The position numbers and the translations under genes are program-made. A DNA stretch of 64,000 nucleotides from JABDKJ01 sp964609215 (GTDB taxonomy: Bacteria > Bacteroidota > Bacteroidia > Flavobacteriales_D > JABDKJ01), in assembly GCA_964609215.1 (NCBI GenBank), contig CAZSQZ010000016.1:17839-81838 (forward strand). The letters are read 5' to 3'. The notes under the pieces were generated by a model. It was not told the origin of the DNA, ran no database searches, and worked only from the letters and a program-made list of their open reading frames with translations. Positions 36,006-44,988 of this stretch are shown here, piece after piece; position 1 is the stretch's first letter; each line of letters begins with the position of its first letter.

Positions 36006-36851
36006 ATGAGCTGGTACAAGAGAATAAAAGAGGGAATAACCACATCCACCAAGGATAAAAAGGAAACCCCAGAAGGATTATGGCATAAATGCCCGAAATG
36101 TCAGACATTAACGGCTAAAGAGGAATTTGCCGCAAATATTTGGGTGTGTCCCAAATGCGAACGTCACGATCGTATTGGTTCCGAAGAATATTTCAACATC
36201 ATTTACAATGATGGTCGCTGTAAGGAACTTTTCCCAAAAATTGCCTCTGGAGATCCACTTAATTTTGTCGATACCAAAAAGTATACTGATCGTTTAAAAG
36301 CGGCTCAAAAGAAAACGGGCTTAACAGATGCTGTCAGAGTAGCATGTGGAAGAATTGAAGACGAAGACTTGGTTATAGCTGCAATGGATTTCTCCTTTAT
36401 TGGCGGCTCAATGGGTTCTGCTGTTGGTGAAAAAATTGCTCGTGCGGTAGATTATTGTGTGAAGTATGAAATACCCTTAATGATTATCTCAAAATCCGGT
36501 GGAGCAAGAATGATGGAAGCCAGTTTCTCCTTGATGCAATTGGCGAAAATTTCCGCAAAACTCACCTTGCTTGCTAAAGCAAAGGTTCCTTATATCTCTT
36601 TCTTAACAGATCCAACTACAGGTGGAGTTACCGCTTCTTATGCTATGTTGGGAGATGTAAATATTGCAGAACCTGGTGCCTTAATTGGTTTTGCGGGACC
36701 AAGAGTTGTTAAGGAGACCATTGGTAGAGACCTACCAAAAGGTTTTCAAACATCAGAATTCGTTTTGGAACATGGTTTCCTAGATCTAATAGTCCAGAGA
36801 TCTGAGCTTAGAAATACGCTCTTGAGATTAATAAAAATGTTTAAGGATTGA
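36006..36851 (+). CDS. accD: Acetyl-CoA carboxylase carboxyltransferase subunit beta
   Basis: AccD, with AccA, transfers the carboxyl group from biotin to acetyl-CoA, the first step of fatty acid synthesis. The 281-residue protein has the N-terminal four-cysteine zinc finger (Cys29, Cys32, Cys48, Cys51: CPKCQTL and CPKCERH), and the crotonase-like core with SGGARMMEASFSLMQLAK, DPTTGGVTASYAMLGD and LIGFAGPRVVKETIG. The full length is present. The convergent TonB receptor gene ends one base after its stop. Confidence 0.97.
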   Translation: MSWYKRIKEGITTSTKDKKETPEGLWHKCPKCQTLTAKEEFAANIWVCPKCERHDRIGSEEYFNIIYNDGRCKELFPKIASGDPLNFVDTKKYTDRLKAAQKKTGLTDAVRVACGRIEDEDLVIAAMDFSFIGGSMGSAVGEKIARAVDYCVKYEIPLMIISKSGGARMMEASFSLMQLAKISAKLTLLAKAKVPYISFLTDPTTGGVTASYAMLGDVNIAEPGALIGFAGPRVVKETIGRDLPKGFQTSEFVLEHGFLDLIVQRSELRNTLLRLIKMFKD

Positions 36852-36852
36852 T

Positions 36853-39174
36853 CTAAAAGGACAATCTAACAGACAGACTAACATTTCTTCCTAAATCATC
36901 AGAAAAATACCTCAAACGATTAAGGTAATCGCGATACCTTGTATTCAATAGATTTTCAACTTTCAATACAAACCTCCATCTTTTCTTTCTTGACTGTAGC
37001 TCACCAGAAATTTTCATTCCCAGCAAAGCATAAGGATCCGGAACATCTTGAAAGTCAAATTCATTCAAATCTGTATCCTGTCTAAATACGTATCGGTAAT
37101 TGAAATTAATTTCTGGGTTTTCAAGGCCTCTCTTATCTGATTTGGATCTGGAATGGAATCGATACGTAAGTGCTCCATTTAAAGCGTTCGCTGGTATGAA
37201 TTGAAATGGACGATTTAAATCTAGGTTCCTTGCTTTTAGATAAGAATAATTTCCTGATATATGAATGGACTCATTGAGTGCATGTTTAGCCCTGAGTTCA
37301 AAGCCCGTCATAGTTGCGTTATTCTGAGCATAATTAAATACAGGGAAGGAACCTCTAATCGTCAAACGTATTTCTCCAGTGCTATTGAGATGGATAAAAT
37401 TTTCAATAAAATTTGCGAAAACCAAAGCTTCTAAAGAGGTACGTTCCGATATTTCCCATTGGTTTCTAAGTGCAAATTTAAAGGCATTTTCCATTGTTAA
37501 GGTGGTGTCACCTTCCTCTATTCCACTCACACCTTGATGTAATCCACCACTATATAACTCATTGATTCCAGGATTTCTCTGAACAAAGCCAGCATTTACT
37601 TCCACTTTTAATTTCTCTAAGTATTCTCTACTCAGATTTATGCTAGCTGCCAACTTGTGATAAGGGTTTTTGAAGTCAACAAAACGTCTGGGTAAATCTG
37701 AACTCACTGCAAGCACATCCTGGTATAAAAAATCATATCTTAAACCCAAACCATAAGTCCAATTATCTGATTTTTTTTCCGTTAAAATGAATGCCCCAAT
37801 TTCAGTTTGAAGATAATTTGGAATAAGTGGAAGAATTCCAGTTGTAAAATCATTATTGTTATCCGTAACCGTAAATTGAGCACCTGTTTTTATATTATGC
37901 TTGCCTATACGCTTTGCGTATTTCAACCCCGTAAAAAAAGTATATTGCTCTATACTAAGAGCTGGTATCTTACTTCGTCCACCTCTTCTAATATCAAATT
38001 CTTTTCTATCATTTAATTGGAATGCCGTAGTAAAGTCAATTGAGCTCCCCCTAACAAAAAAATGCTTCCAATTTAACTTTGCCAAATGATGACTCACTGT
38101 TTGTCTTGGCGCTTCAATACCATATGAAAATTCTTCTTCTGTGAAAAAGGGTTCATCTTTAGCAAAAGCCATTTGAAGATTGGTCAGGTTACTTATATGG
38201 GATCCACGCAAAACACCTAATTCAGCATTGAATGTAGATAGATATATTTTGAGAAAGCTCGAATCGCTAATCGCTTTCTCAAGTTGCAAAGCCAGATTAA
38301 GCTCTTCATTTCCAGTATTATTCAAAAAATAATCTGGAGCATGTCGATCCCCGGATTTTTTAATAGTTCCACTAAGCCCCCACGCTAGGAAATTAGAGAA
38401 TTTTCGCATTCTAAAATTAAGTCCTGCTCCTCGCCCATTACTCTCTAGGAACGAAATGACACGACCATGCAAATGAGGTTCATTCTTAATTTGTTCAGGT
38501 TCAACCACAACCAAGGCCCCTAAATTGGAAGCCTGATGTTCTATTGTACCAACCCCCTTAACCACCCTAATAGAGCCAGAGTTTAATGGGTCTATTTCAG
38601 GACTGTGATCATTGCCCCATTGTTGCCCACTTTGTGGAATTCCATTGTTAATTATACTTAATCTATTTCCGGTAAGTCCCTGAACTACGGGCTTTGCAAT
38701 TGCACCTCCATTTCGCATCACACTCACACCCGTTAAACCTTCTAAGATGGTTGCCAAATCCTTATTGGATTGGTCTTGAATATTTTGTCTGGAAATGGTC
38801 TGCGATATATCCAAAGATGGATCTCGTTCATCCTCAATAACCACATCTTCTAAAGTATGACCATGATCCATCACAATGGTTAGTGTCGTATCCGAAGCCA
38901 ATCTTATAAATAATTCCACTGGCTCACATGCAATATGACTCACCACTAAATGAAAATCACCAGGACAAAGCCCGGTGATTTTATACTTGCCATTTTGATC
39001 GGAGACCACTCCCCGATCGACATCCTTAATATAAACATTGGCATAAGCCAAGGGCTCGTCATCGTGCACATCAATGACTCGCCCTTCTATAACTAATTTA
39101 CATTCTTGGGCAGTCAGCCCAGAAAAAAGAAAAATAAAAAGTACTGAATATAAATTCTTATTCAACAATAACAT
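36853..39174 (-). CDS. TonB-dependent receptor
   Basis: The 773-residue protein has a signal peptide (cleavage after LTAQ, residue 22), an N-terminal carboxypeptidase-like regulatory domain (about 25-110, GRVIDVHDDEPLAYANVYI ... VSDQNGKYKI), a plug domain (about 115-225, ATILEGLTGVSVMRNGGAIAKP ... VVQGLTGNRLSIINNGI) and a 22-strand beta-barrel ending in Phe. The substrate is not certain. The preceding lipoprotein gene overlaps its start by 17 bases, and the Fur/Zur-like palindrome upstream of that gene suggests uptake of a metal, perhaps zinc. ATG at 39174 is preferred over the TTG at 39177. Confidence 0.92.
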   Translation of the reverse strand: MLLLNKNLYSVLFIFLFSGLTAQECKLVIEGRVIDVHDDEPLAYANVYIKDVDRGVVSDQNGKYKITGLCPGDFHLVVSHIACEPVELFIRLASDTTLTIVMDHGHTLEDVVIEDERDPSLDISQTISRQNIQDQSNKDLATILEGLTGVSVMRNGGAIAKPVVQGLTGNRLSIINNGIPQSGQQWGNDHSPEIDPLNSGSIRVVKGVGTIEHQASNLGALVVVEPEQIKNEPHLHGRVISFLESNGRGAGLNFRMRKFSNFLAWGLSGTIKKSGDRHAPDYFLNNTGNEELNLALQLEKAISDSSFLKIYLSTFNAELGVLRGSHISNLTNLQMAFAKDEPFFTEEEFSYGIEAPRQTVSHHLAKLNWKHFFVRGSSIDFTTAFQLNDRKEFDIRRGGRSKIPALSIEQYTFFTGLKYAKRIGKHNIKTGAQFTVTDNNNDFTTGILPLIPNYLQTEIGAFILTEKKSDNWTYGLGLRYDFLYQDVLAVSSDLPRRFVDFKNPYHKLAASINLSREYLEKLKVEVNAGFVQRNPGINELYSGGLHQGVSGIEEGDTTLTMENAFKFALRNQWEISERTSLEALVFANFIENFIHLNSTGEIRLTIRGSFPVFNYAQNNATMTGFELRAKHALNESIHISGNYSYLKARNLDLNRPFQFIPANALNGALTYRFHSRSKSDKRGLENPEINFNYRYVFRQDTDLNEFDFQDVPDPYALLGMKISGELQSRKKRWRFVLKVENLLNTRYRDYLNRLRYFSDDLGRNVSLSVRLSF

Positions 39175-39733
39175 CAAAGGTCACTTCAATATCTACTTCT
39201 CCTTCAGCGTTTGTAATATCTCCATCGGAAACACCAGCTGCATCTTTCATTGGTTCGTGAATTAATGTAACGGTCAATGTTCCGTTTCCGGCAGCCCCAG
39301 TTTGAACTTGATTGATTAAGCCAAGTGGGTTTCCATCAGCATCAGTATCTCCATAAGTAATTGCCATATTTGGAACGGTACTTTGAAAAAAGACCTGATG
39401 TTCAAGAGCTTCTTCCTCTACCTCTAAGGTAATGTCCTCAGCCGGAGTCTCAGCTTCATTTAAAAATGTCATTACCGCAGTGTATTCTGTATTTTCAGCT
39501 AAGATGGTTAAAATACTGTCGGTAACAATAGGTGTATTACCACCATCTCCATCCAGATCCTGGAACTGAAAAACAACATTGTCACCGCCTGCCGTTGGAG
39601 TTAGGGTCATTCTTAGTGTAGTAATTACTTCTTCTTCGTTTGGAGGATCGGGTGGAGTCATTTCATCATCATCACATCCTTGAATCAAAACAAGGAATGC
39701 AACAAATAAAATCGAGTTTCTTAAAAATTTCAT
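39158..39733 (-). CDS. Acidic lipoprotein paired with a TonB receptor
   Basis: The 191-residue protein has a signal ending in V-L-I-Q-G-C (lipobox Cys20), immediately followed by DDDEMTPPDPPNEEE, a strongly acidic, Pro-rich stretch. The body is beta-strand rich (TTLRMTLTPTAGGDNVVFQFQDLDGDGGN) and contains two segments, DLDGDGGN and YGDTDADGNPLG, that look like calcium- or metal-binding loops. Lipoproteins of this kind are often coded just upstream of TonB-dependent receptors in Bacteroidota. The receptor gene begins inside its last codons, so the pair is translationally coupled. Confidence 0.82.
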   Translation of the reverse strand: MKFLRNSILFVAFLVLIQGCDDDEMTPPDPPNEEEVITTLRMTLTPTAGGDNVVFQFQDLDGDGGNTPIVTDSILTILAENTEYTAVMTFLNEAETPAEDITLEVEEEALEHQVFFQSTVPNMAITYGDTDADGNPLGLINQVQTGAAGNGTLTVTLIHEPMKDAAGVSDGDITNAEGEVDIEVTFDVIVE

Positions 39734-39771
39734 TTAAATATATTTTACTAATGTGAGGCGAATATATAATT

Positions 39772-39794
39772 TAAATGCAACAATGTTGCGTTTA
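39772..39794 (-). promoter_or_regulatory. Fur/Zur-like palindromic box
   Basis: TAAATGCAAC, a 3-base AAT spacer and GTTGCGTTTA form a near-perfect palindrome (9 of 10 pairs). It lies 38 bases upstream of the lipoprotein ATG and just upstream of a near-consensus -7 box (TATATTCG on the minus strand, 39759-39766), so a bound regulator would block the promoter. The TGCAAC/GTTGC arms resemble Fur-superfamily sites, but the regulator is not identified. Confidence 0.5.
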
Positions 39795-39978
39795 GAGGAT
39801 TTTTTTTCTCTTGTTCTTTGTTTTTAGGTTTCCATTATTTAAATGAATCCAAATATTCTATGGATGAAAAACAAGTTAGACTTCCATAGTTACTTGATCA
39901 GATTGGATAACATTAATGTATAATCTATCTAAAAACTCTGTTAATTTTATAGACTTAAAGAATGCAACTCAAAAACAA

Positions 39979-41088
39979 ATGAAAAAAAATTGCCTTTTTA
40001 TTCTAGTTTTCGTCTTCCATACTTTTTGTCCGTTCGCCCAAGTTCCAAGCCCTGAGTTAACTAAAGAAGTAAAATTTAGCGAACACAATTTTATTCCCTT
40101 CTATAACCTAAAGAAAAAAAACAATAGCACTTTTTTTCAAGGCAATAAAAAGAAGAAAAAGTATTTTGAAGGGTGGTATTATAAAATGGTCGCAGAAGAT
40201 GGTAAATCAATAATCAGTGTAATACCAGGTATCTCTTTGTCCACAACAGGAGAAGAACAACACGCATTTATTCAGATAATAAATGGTTTAACCGCTCAAA
40301 CAAGTTATCATTCATTTCCAATAGAATCCTTTTCATTCTCAAAAAAAGAGTTCGCAATTAAAATTGGTGAAAATTATTTTTCAAAGGAAAATCTTGTTTT
40401 GAACATAAACGAAGATTCTACCAATATATCGGCTAAGGTAGCTATGTCCAATATTACAGAATATTCAAAGCGGAAATTTGTAAAGAGAAATATTATGGGC
40501 TGGTATCGTAGGGTTCCTTTCATGCAATGCTATCATGGTGTTGTTAGCTTAACACATGATCTCAATGGACAAGTAATCATTAACGGTGATGCACATAATT
40601 TTAATTCTGGAAAGGGTTATATAGAAAAAGATTGGGGCGCCAGTATGCCTTCATCCTGGATTTGGATGCAGTGCAATAATTTTCAAAAATCTAATAGTTC
40701 ATTTATGATTTCTATTGCAGATGTGCCTTTTTTAAAAAAATCCTTCAATGGCTTTCTAGGTTTTCTTTATCATAATGAAAAGGTTTACAGGTTTGCTACC
40801 TATCGCAACTCAAAACTTAAGCTTATAATTCTAAATGAAAACACTGTTAAGATTCAAATTAATAACCGAAAGGAAACAATTGAAATCGAAGCCAAAAGAA
40901 ACAATACTGGTTTATTAAAAGCACCTGTTGAGGGAAGTATGGATAGACGCATTGCTGAAAGCATTGATACTGAAATACGCCTTAAATTATTTGACAAAAG
41001 AGGCAATCTATTGTATTCTGATCAATCAAAAATTGCTGGATTTGAATTGGTAGGAGATATCAAAAGCCTTATAGATAAAGTAAATTAG
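39979..41088 (+). CDS. Tocopherol cyclase-like secreted protein
   Basis: The 369-residue protein has a signal peptide (MKKNCLFILVFVFHTFCPFAQ). The rest matches the tocopherol-cyclase-like family (PF14249): KYFEGWYYKMV near the N-terminus, HAFIQIINGLTAQTSYHSF, and the signature GYIEKDWGASMPSSWIWMQCNNF. In plants the family makes vitamin E; in bacteria most members are lipocalin-like proteins of unknown role, so I do not claim a cyclase reaction. The longer frame from 39916 adds 21 polar residues before the signal peptide and was rejected. Confidence 0.83.
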   Translation: MKKNCLFILVFVFHTFCPFAQVPSPELTKEVKFSEHNFIPFYNLKKKNNSTFFQGNKKKKKYFEGWYYKMVAEDGKSIISVIPGISLSTTGEEQHAFIQIINGLTAQTSYHSFPIESFSFSKKEFAIKIGENYFSKENLVLNINEDSTNISAKVAMSNITEYSKRKFVKRNIMGWYRRVPFMQCYHGVVSLTHDLNGQVIINGDAHNFNSGKGYIEKDWGASMPSSWIWMQCNNFQKSNSSFMISIADVPFLKKSFNGFLGFLYHNEKVYRFATYRNSKLKLIILNENTVKIQINNRKETIEIEAKRNNTGLLKAPVEGSMDRRIAESIDTEIRLKLFDKRGNLLYSDQSKIAGFELVGDIKSLIDKVN

Positions 41089-41315
41089 ATGAACAGCTGG
41101 TATGAAATTAAGGGATGAAGTGCTAGCCTAAAACAATACTGGATTCATAATATTAAGGAAGGTCAATAAATTAATTTATCAAAAACCGCATTATAGCTGC
41201 TACAAACATTTATCCTCTTTTAAACCTACCAAGGCGAGAATTCAATACTTATGGTCAATAGGGCATTTATAATTTATTCAAATCTAAGCCAACCTATTTT
41301 TTTGTTTATTTAAGC

Positions 41316-43256
41316 ATGAAAGCCAAATTCAAGGAAAAGCTGCGTTACAGATTTGAGAAGTATTTAAACAAGGGAGGCTTCTCTATTTTCACTAGTCTAT
41401 TCGTACTCTTTATTTTACTTTTTCTATTCATGATTTTTGTGAGGTGGATAATGACTTCCATCTGGCCTTCTCTTGCATATACTGATAATTTCTTTGATGA
41501 CATTTGGTTTACTTGGCTACAAATGACCGATCCTGGGAATATGAATCAGGATAATTTAGCTCCTACCTGGCTTAAAATCACAACGGTTTTATCAGGTGTA
41601 ATTGGTGTTGTCATTCTTTCCATGCTTATTGCTTTTATTACGACTACCTTAGAATCTGTTTTTTACAATTTCAGAAAAGGTAGAGGAAAAGTTATTGAAG
41701 GTGAACACACACTCATATTAGGTTGGAATGAACGAGTTGTTGATATTATTAAAGAGCTGATTTTGGCCAATGAAAGCGAATCTTATGCGTCTGTGGTTAT
41801 TCTCTCTCATGAAGACAAGGAAATTATGGATGACTTGCTTGCCAAAAGAATCCCCAAACGAATGTCAACAACTATTATCACTACTACAGGTGATTATGCC
41901 AACATAAATGAACTAAACAGGGTAAGTGTGCAGGATGCTAAGTCTGTTATTCTATTGGCCAATTGTTCTGAAAGTGCTGCACATGAAGAAAAAGTAGCCT
42001 CAGATGTTCAGTCCATAAAAGCCATTATGGCTATTATCTCGTGCCAGAATGGAAATAATGAACTCCCCATAATTGCGGAGATATTTAATGAGGACAAGCG
42101 GCAACTCATTTCCTATTTTCAGGATGAAAACATTATCGCCTTAGACTCCTGGGAAATCATGGGTAAACTATTGGTACAGACTTCACTTACCAGTGGTTTG
42201 GAAATGGTCTATAATGAGATCTTATCTTTTGATGGTGGAGAAATTTACTTCTATGAAGCCAATTGGAATAGTGTTTTGTTTGGGCAACTCCCCTATCATT
42301 TTGAGGATGGAATTCCCTTAGGAGTTTACAGTGAAGATGAGGGTTTAAGATTGAGACCAGGGCGTGAATATTTGCTTAAGTCAGAAGATCAAATTGTGAT
42401 TCTGGCTGAAGATGATTCAACGATTAATTTTCAAGAGAACGCCATTCATGCTCCCAAGGAAATTAGGTTTATAGCAAATGCAAAAGAACCTGTGCAAAAA
42501 TCGGTTTTGATTTTAGGATGGCACAGTGTGGCTGAGATTTTTATTAGTGAGTCTTCTGATTACCTAAAAGAAGGTTCAACTTTTAATATTTGCTTTAATC
42601 AACCGCATGAAGAGCTAATAAATCGTATAGAAGAATTAAAAGAGCTATACTCAGATTTTGAAATAAATCTCATTAATCAGAATCCTTTGGTAATGGAGGA
42701 ATTACTGGAACTGAAACCTTTCGAACACGACAATGTCATTATCCTTTCTCAGGAAGCTGTTTTAAAAAGCGCGGATAAAATTGATTCCGACACTTTAATT
42801 ATTCTTTTGCTTCTCAGAAAAATTAAGGAAACACAACTGAACGTGGATACAAAAATTATCACTCAGGTATTGAATTCAGATAATCAGGAAATTATCACTC
42901 AAACAGACGTAGATGATTTTATAATCAGTAATAAATTGATCACCATGATTCTTGCACAGTTGAGTGAAGAGCCTTTAATTATGAATTTTTATGAAGACAT
43001 TTTCTCTGAGGATGGAAGTGAGATTTATGTTAAATCTATAGCCTTATATACAGATAAGTTTCCGTTGAACGTTCGTTTTGGAGATGTTTTGGGCTTGGCA
43101 AATCAAAGGGATGAAATTTGCCTTGGAATTCGAAAGGGAAGTGAAAGCAAGAATTCCAGCAAGAATTTTGGAGTAACCTTGAATTTGCCTAAAGATGAGA
43201 TGGTGACTTTAGAAAAGGAAGATTTTTTGGTGGTGCTGTCTGAAGATGAACTTTAA
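41316..43256 (+). CDS. CASTOR/POLLUX-type ion channel
   Basis: The 646-residue protein has two N-terminal membrane helices (about 22-46 and 82-112) flanking a pore-like loop (WFTWLQMTDPGN), followed by two tandem RCK/TrkA-N-like domains. The first begins HTLILGWNERVVDIIKEL (GWNE at 136-139), the second SVLILGWHSVAEIF (near residue 400). The GWNE motif is the hallmark of CASTOR/POLLUX/SYM8-like channels, which in plants conduct potassium or calcium. A K+-type role with Rossmann-domain ligand control is inferred. A possible small membrane peptide starts 27 bases after the stop. Confidence 0.88.
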   Translation: MKAKFKEKLRYRFEKYLNKGGFSIFTSLFVLFILLFLFMIFVRWIMTSIWPSLAYTDNFFDDIWFTWLQMTDPGNMNQDNLAPTWLKITTVLSGVIGVVILSMLIAFITTTLESVFYNFRKGRGKVIEGEHTLILGWNERVVDIIKELILANESESYASVVILSHEDKEIMDDLLAKRIPKRMSTTIITTTGDYANINELNRVSVQDAKSVILLANCSESAAHEEKVASDVQSIKAIMAIISCQNGNNELPIIAEIFNEDKRQLISYFQDENIIALDSWEIMGKLLVQTSLTSGLEMVYNEILSFDGGEIYFYEANWNSVLFGQLPYHFEDGIPLGVYSEDEGLRLRPGREYLLKSEDQIVILAEDDSTINFQENAIHAPKEIRFIANAKEPVQKSVLILGWHSVAEIFISESSDYLKEGSTFNICFNQPHEELINRIEELKELYSDFEINLINQNPLVMEELLELKPFEHDNVIILSQEAVLKSADKIDSDTLIILLLLRKIKETQLNVDTKIITQVLNSDNQEIITQTDVDDFIISNKLITMILAQLSEEPLIMNFYEDIFSEDGSEIYVKSIALYTDKFPLNVRFGDVLGLANQRDEICLGIRKGSESKNSSKNFGVTLNLPKDEMVTLEKEDFLVVLSEDEL

Positions 43257-43282
43257 CTATATTTACTGGAAAAAGAAAAGAA

Positions 43283-43453
43283 TTGAGACCAAAGATATTG
43301 TATGACGGGCCAGCTGCAAAGCCAAAGAATGGGCTAAGCGAAAGTGATTTTTTTGCCATCTTAACGTTTCTAATTCCTTCATGCATTTTTGCTGTATTAT
43401 TTACTTTTACAGCAATGGTTGTCTTTTTTTTCTTCAATGTTTTTCTTTGGTAG
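43283..43453 (+). CDS. Possible 56-residue membrane peptide
   Basis: Using the TTG at 43283, the frame codes for a basic/polar N-terminus (RPKILYDGPAAKPKNGLSES) and then about 35 very hydrophobic residues (FFAILTFLIPSCIFAVLF ... MVVFFFFNVFLW), one or two membrane helices. It is not recognised and has no ATG start. It follows the channel gene by 27 bases on the same strand, so it could be an accessory peptide. It may instead be non-coding; the opposite strand also has an open frame here. Confidence 0.35.
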   Translation: MRPKILYDGPAAKPKNGLSESDFFAILTFLIPSCIFAVLFTFTAMVVFFFFNVFLW

Positions 43454-43529
43454 CAATTGCTAGCATCAGTTATTTAAAATTTGGTCTTACTACTATTTCT
43501 TTAAAATTTAAAACTAGACTTCAACGAAA

Positions 43530-44450
43530 ATGAAAAAATCAGTTCATATGAAAACAAAACTTATTCTCGCTGTTATTTTAATATGCCAAAGTATATATGG
43601 GCAAGACGATAGCTACAAAAAGGAACTAGTAGAGATTACAAAAATATATAGAAACTTTCATTTCCGAAGCGAACCCCCTGAAAGTGTATTCCAGCAACTA
43701 AATTCTTACAGTTCAAAAGATCTGGCCTCGAGCAGAGACTTTATAGCTGAGTTAATTAAATCCAACAATCAAATTGCTACGAAAAAATATCTGGCAAAAC
43801 CGGATACTGTAACATTAAAAAGCTTATACATTATACGTGGAGTAAATTGGAATATGCATGATGCTGATGGAAAAGACAACTTTGCAGTAATCGACTCCCT
43901 GATGAATGAGAAAACCAATTATTACGAGTTATTATCGTGCTACTACGGAATGCTTTTTACCGCTGTTGGCAATAAGAATAGGCCTTTTGATATGTCTTCT
44001 ACTAATTTCACCTTGTGGGATTATAACTTGGAAAATGATACAGAAAAAGGAATTTTCTTTTTAGAAAGCATGGAAACTTTTGGAAGTTTAATTTGGGGTT
44101 ATATGAATATTCCTAAACCTCCAAACTACAAAAAGGCTTTAGAATTCATTGAATTATACCCTACTTATAATAGTCAAGCATATTATAAATATCTAGATTT
44201 AAATTTTCCTGACTTCAAGGTTACTACAGATAAGAACAAACCTAAAAAGAGCTTTAAAAAACACTACTTAAATAAATTCATGAACACTATTATTTACCAT
44301 TCTTCATGCCTGTCCCAGAAAAAAAGGAAAAAGGATAAAGAAAAAAGATATGAAGTATTGTTAAGTTCTATTGTCAAAAATAAATCTTATTGGAAATACT
44401 CTGATACTCCGAAAGTTTTTGAGCAAATATTTAATAAAGTTGCTGAATAA
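43530..44450 (+). CDS. Exported hypothetical protein
   Basis: I do not recognise this 306-residue protein. It has a signal peptide after a second ATG at 43548 (MKTKLILAVILICQSIYGQ), so the true start may be that one. The mature part is mostly alpha-helical in appearance with few motifs: YKKELVEITKIYRNFHFRS, YYELLSCYYGMLFTAVGNKN, and a very basic C-terminal region (KKSFKKHYLNKF ... QKKRKKDKEKR). No partner is adjacent apart from the channel gene upstream and rpsO downstream. Confidence 0.65.
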   Translation: MKKSVHMKTKLILAVILICQSIYGQDDSYKKELVEITKIYRNFHFRSEPPESVFQQLNSYSSKDLASSRDFIAELIKSNNQIATKKYLAKPDTVTLKSLYIIRGVNWNMHDADGKDNFAVIDSLMNEKTNYYELLSCYYGMLFTAVGNKNRPFDMSSTNFTLWDYNLENDTEKGIFFLESMETFGSLIWGYMNIPKPPNYKKALEFIELYPTYNSQAYYKYLDLNFPDFKVTTDKNKPKKSFKKHYLNKFMNTIIYHSSCLSQKKRKKDKEKRYEVLLSSIVKNKSYWKYSDTPKVFEQIFNKVAE

Positions 44451-44549
44451 GAAGACAATCGGATTTGGCTTAAAAACACAACCCTCTCATATGATTTTCG
44501 TATCATTCGAAATAATTGCTTCGAATAGTGCATTATATAAAGAATACAC

Positions 44550-44557
44550 TATCTTTG
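44550..44557 (+). promoter_or_regulatory. Promoter -7 box of rpsO
   Basis: TATCTTTG fits the Bacteroidota -7 consensus TAnnTTTG exactly. It lies 46 bases before the rpsO ATG, leaving a short leader. No -33 TTTG is present at the usual distance, so the -33 side is weak. Confidence 0.55.
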
Positions 44558-44602
44558 CGGCTTGAAATTTTTATCGCATAACAATCATTAAATAATATTG
44601 GA

Positions 44603-44872
44603 ATGTATTTAAGTACTGAAAAGAAAAAAGAAATATTCGCGAAGCACGGTAAAGGTGAAGCGGACACGGGTTCTCCAGAAGGGCAAATTGCCTTATTCAC
44701 ACACAGAATTAATCATCTGACAGAACATTTAAAAACAAACAGAAAAGATTACAACACAGAGCGATCTCTTGTGAAATTGGTAGGTAAGCGAAGAAGATTA
44801 TTGGATTACCTCAAGAAAATTGAGATTGATAGATACAGAAGTATCATTAAAGAGTTGGGCATCAGAAAGTAA
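44603..44872 (+). CDS. rpsO: 30S ribosomal protein S15
   Basis: S15 binds 16S rRNA in the platform of the small subunit. The 89-residue protein is full length and has the family motifs: GEADTGSPEGQIALFTHRINHLTEHLKTN and KDYNTERSLVKLVGKRRRLLDYLKK, ending IIKELGIRK. An intrinsic terminator at 44909-44938 separates it from pnp, which keeps the conserved rpsO-pnp order, so read-through may link them. Confidence 0.98.
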   Translation: MYLSTEKKKEIFAKHGKGEADTGSPEGQIALFTHRINHLTEHLKTNRKDYNTERSLVKLVGKRRRLLDYLKKIEIDRYRSIIKELGIRK

Positions 44873-44908
44873 ATTGATTTCCAACAGATACATATAGATA
44901 AGATTTTT

Positions 44909-44938
44909 AGAGGCGGCCGTATAAAGCTGCCTCTTTTT
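44909..44938 (+). terminator. Terminator between rpsO and pnp
   Basis: AGAGGCGGC (44909-44917) pairs with GCTGCCTCT (44926-44934) with one mismatch; five T follow. It lies 37 bases after the rpsO stop and 50 bases before the pnp start, so part of the transcription may end here. Confidence 0.8.
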
Positions 44939-44988
44939 CTATCATCGCATCTTATTTAGAAACAAATTATAATTAGATATATATTAAA

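Noticed and set aside
43189..43437. An 82-residue minus-strand frame opposite the end of the channel gene
   Set aside because: It is antisense to the channel C-terminus and to the possible membrane peptide; its composition has no coding signal that I can recognise.
44371..44565. A 64-residue plus-strand frame spanning the end of the hypothetical protein at 43530-44450 and the rpsO upstream region
   Set aside because: It is out of frame with a better-supported gene for part of its length, has no family features and no ribosome binding context, and overlaps the rpsO promoter box.
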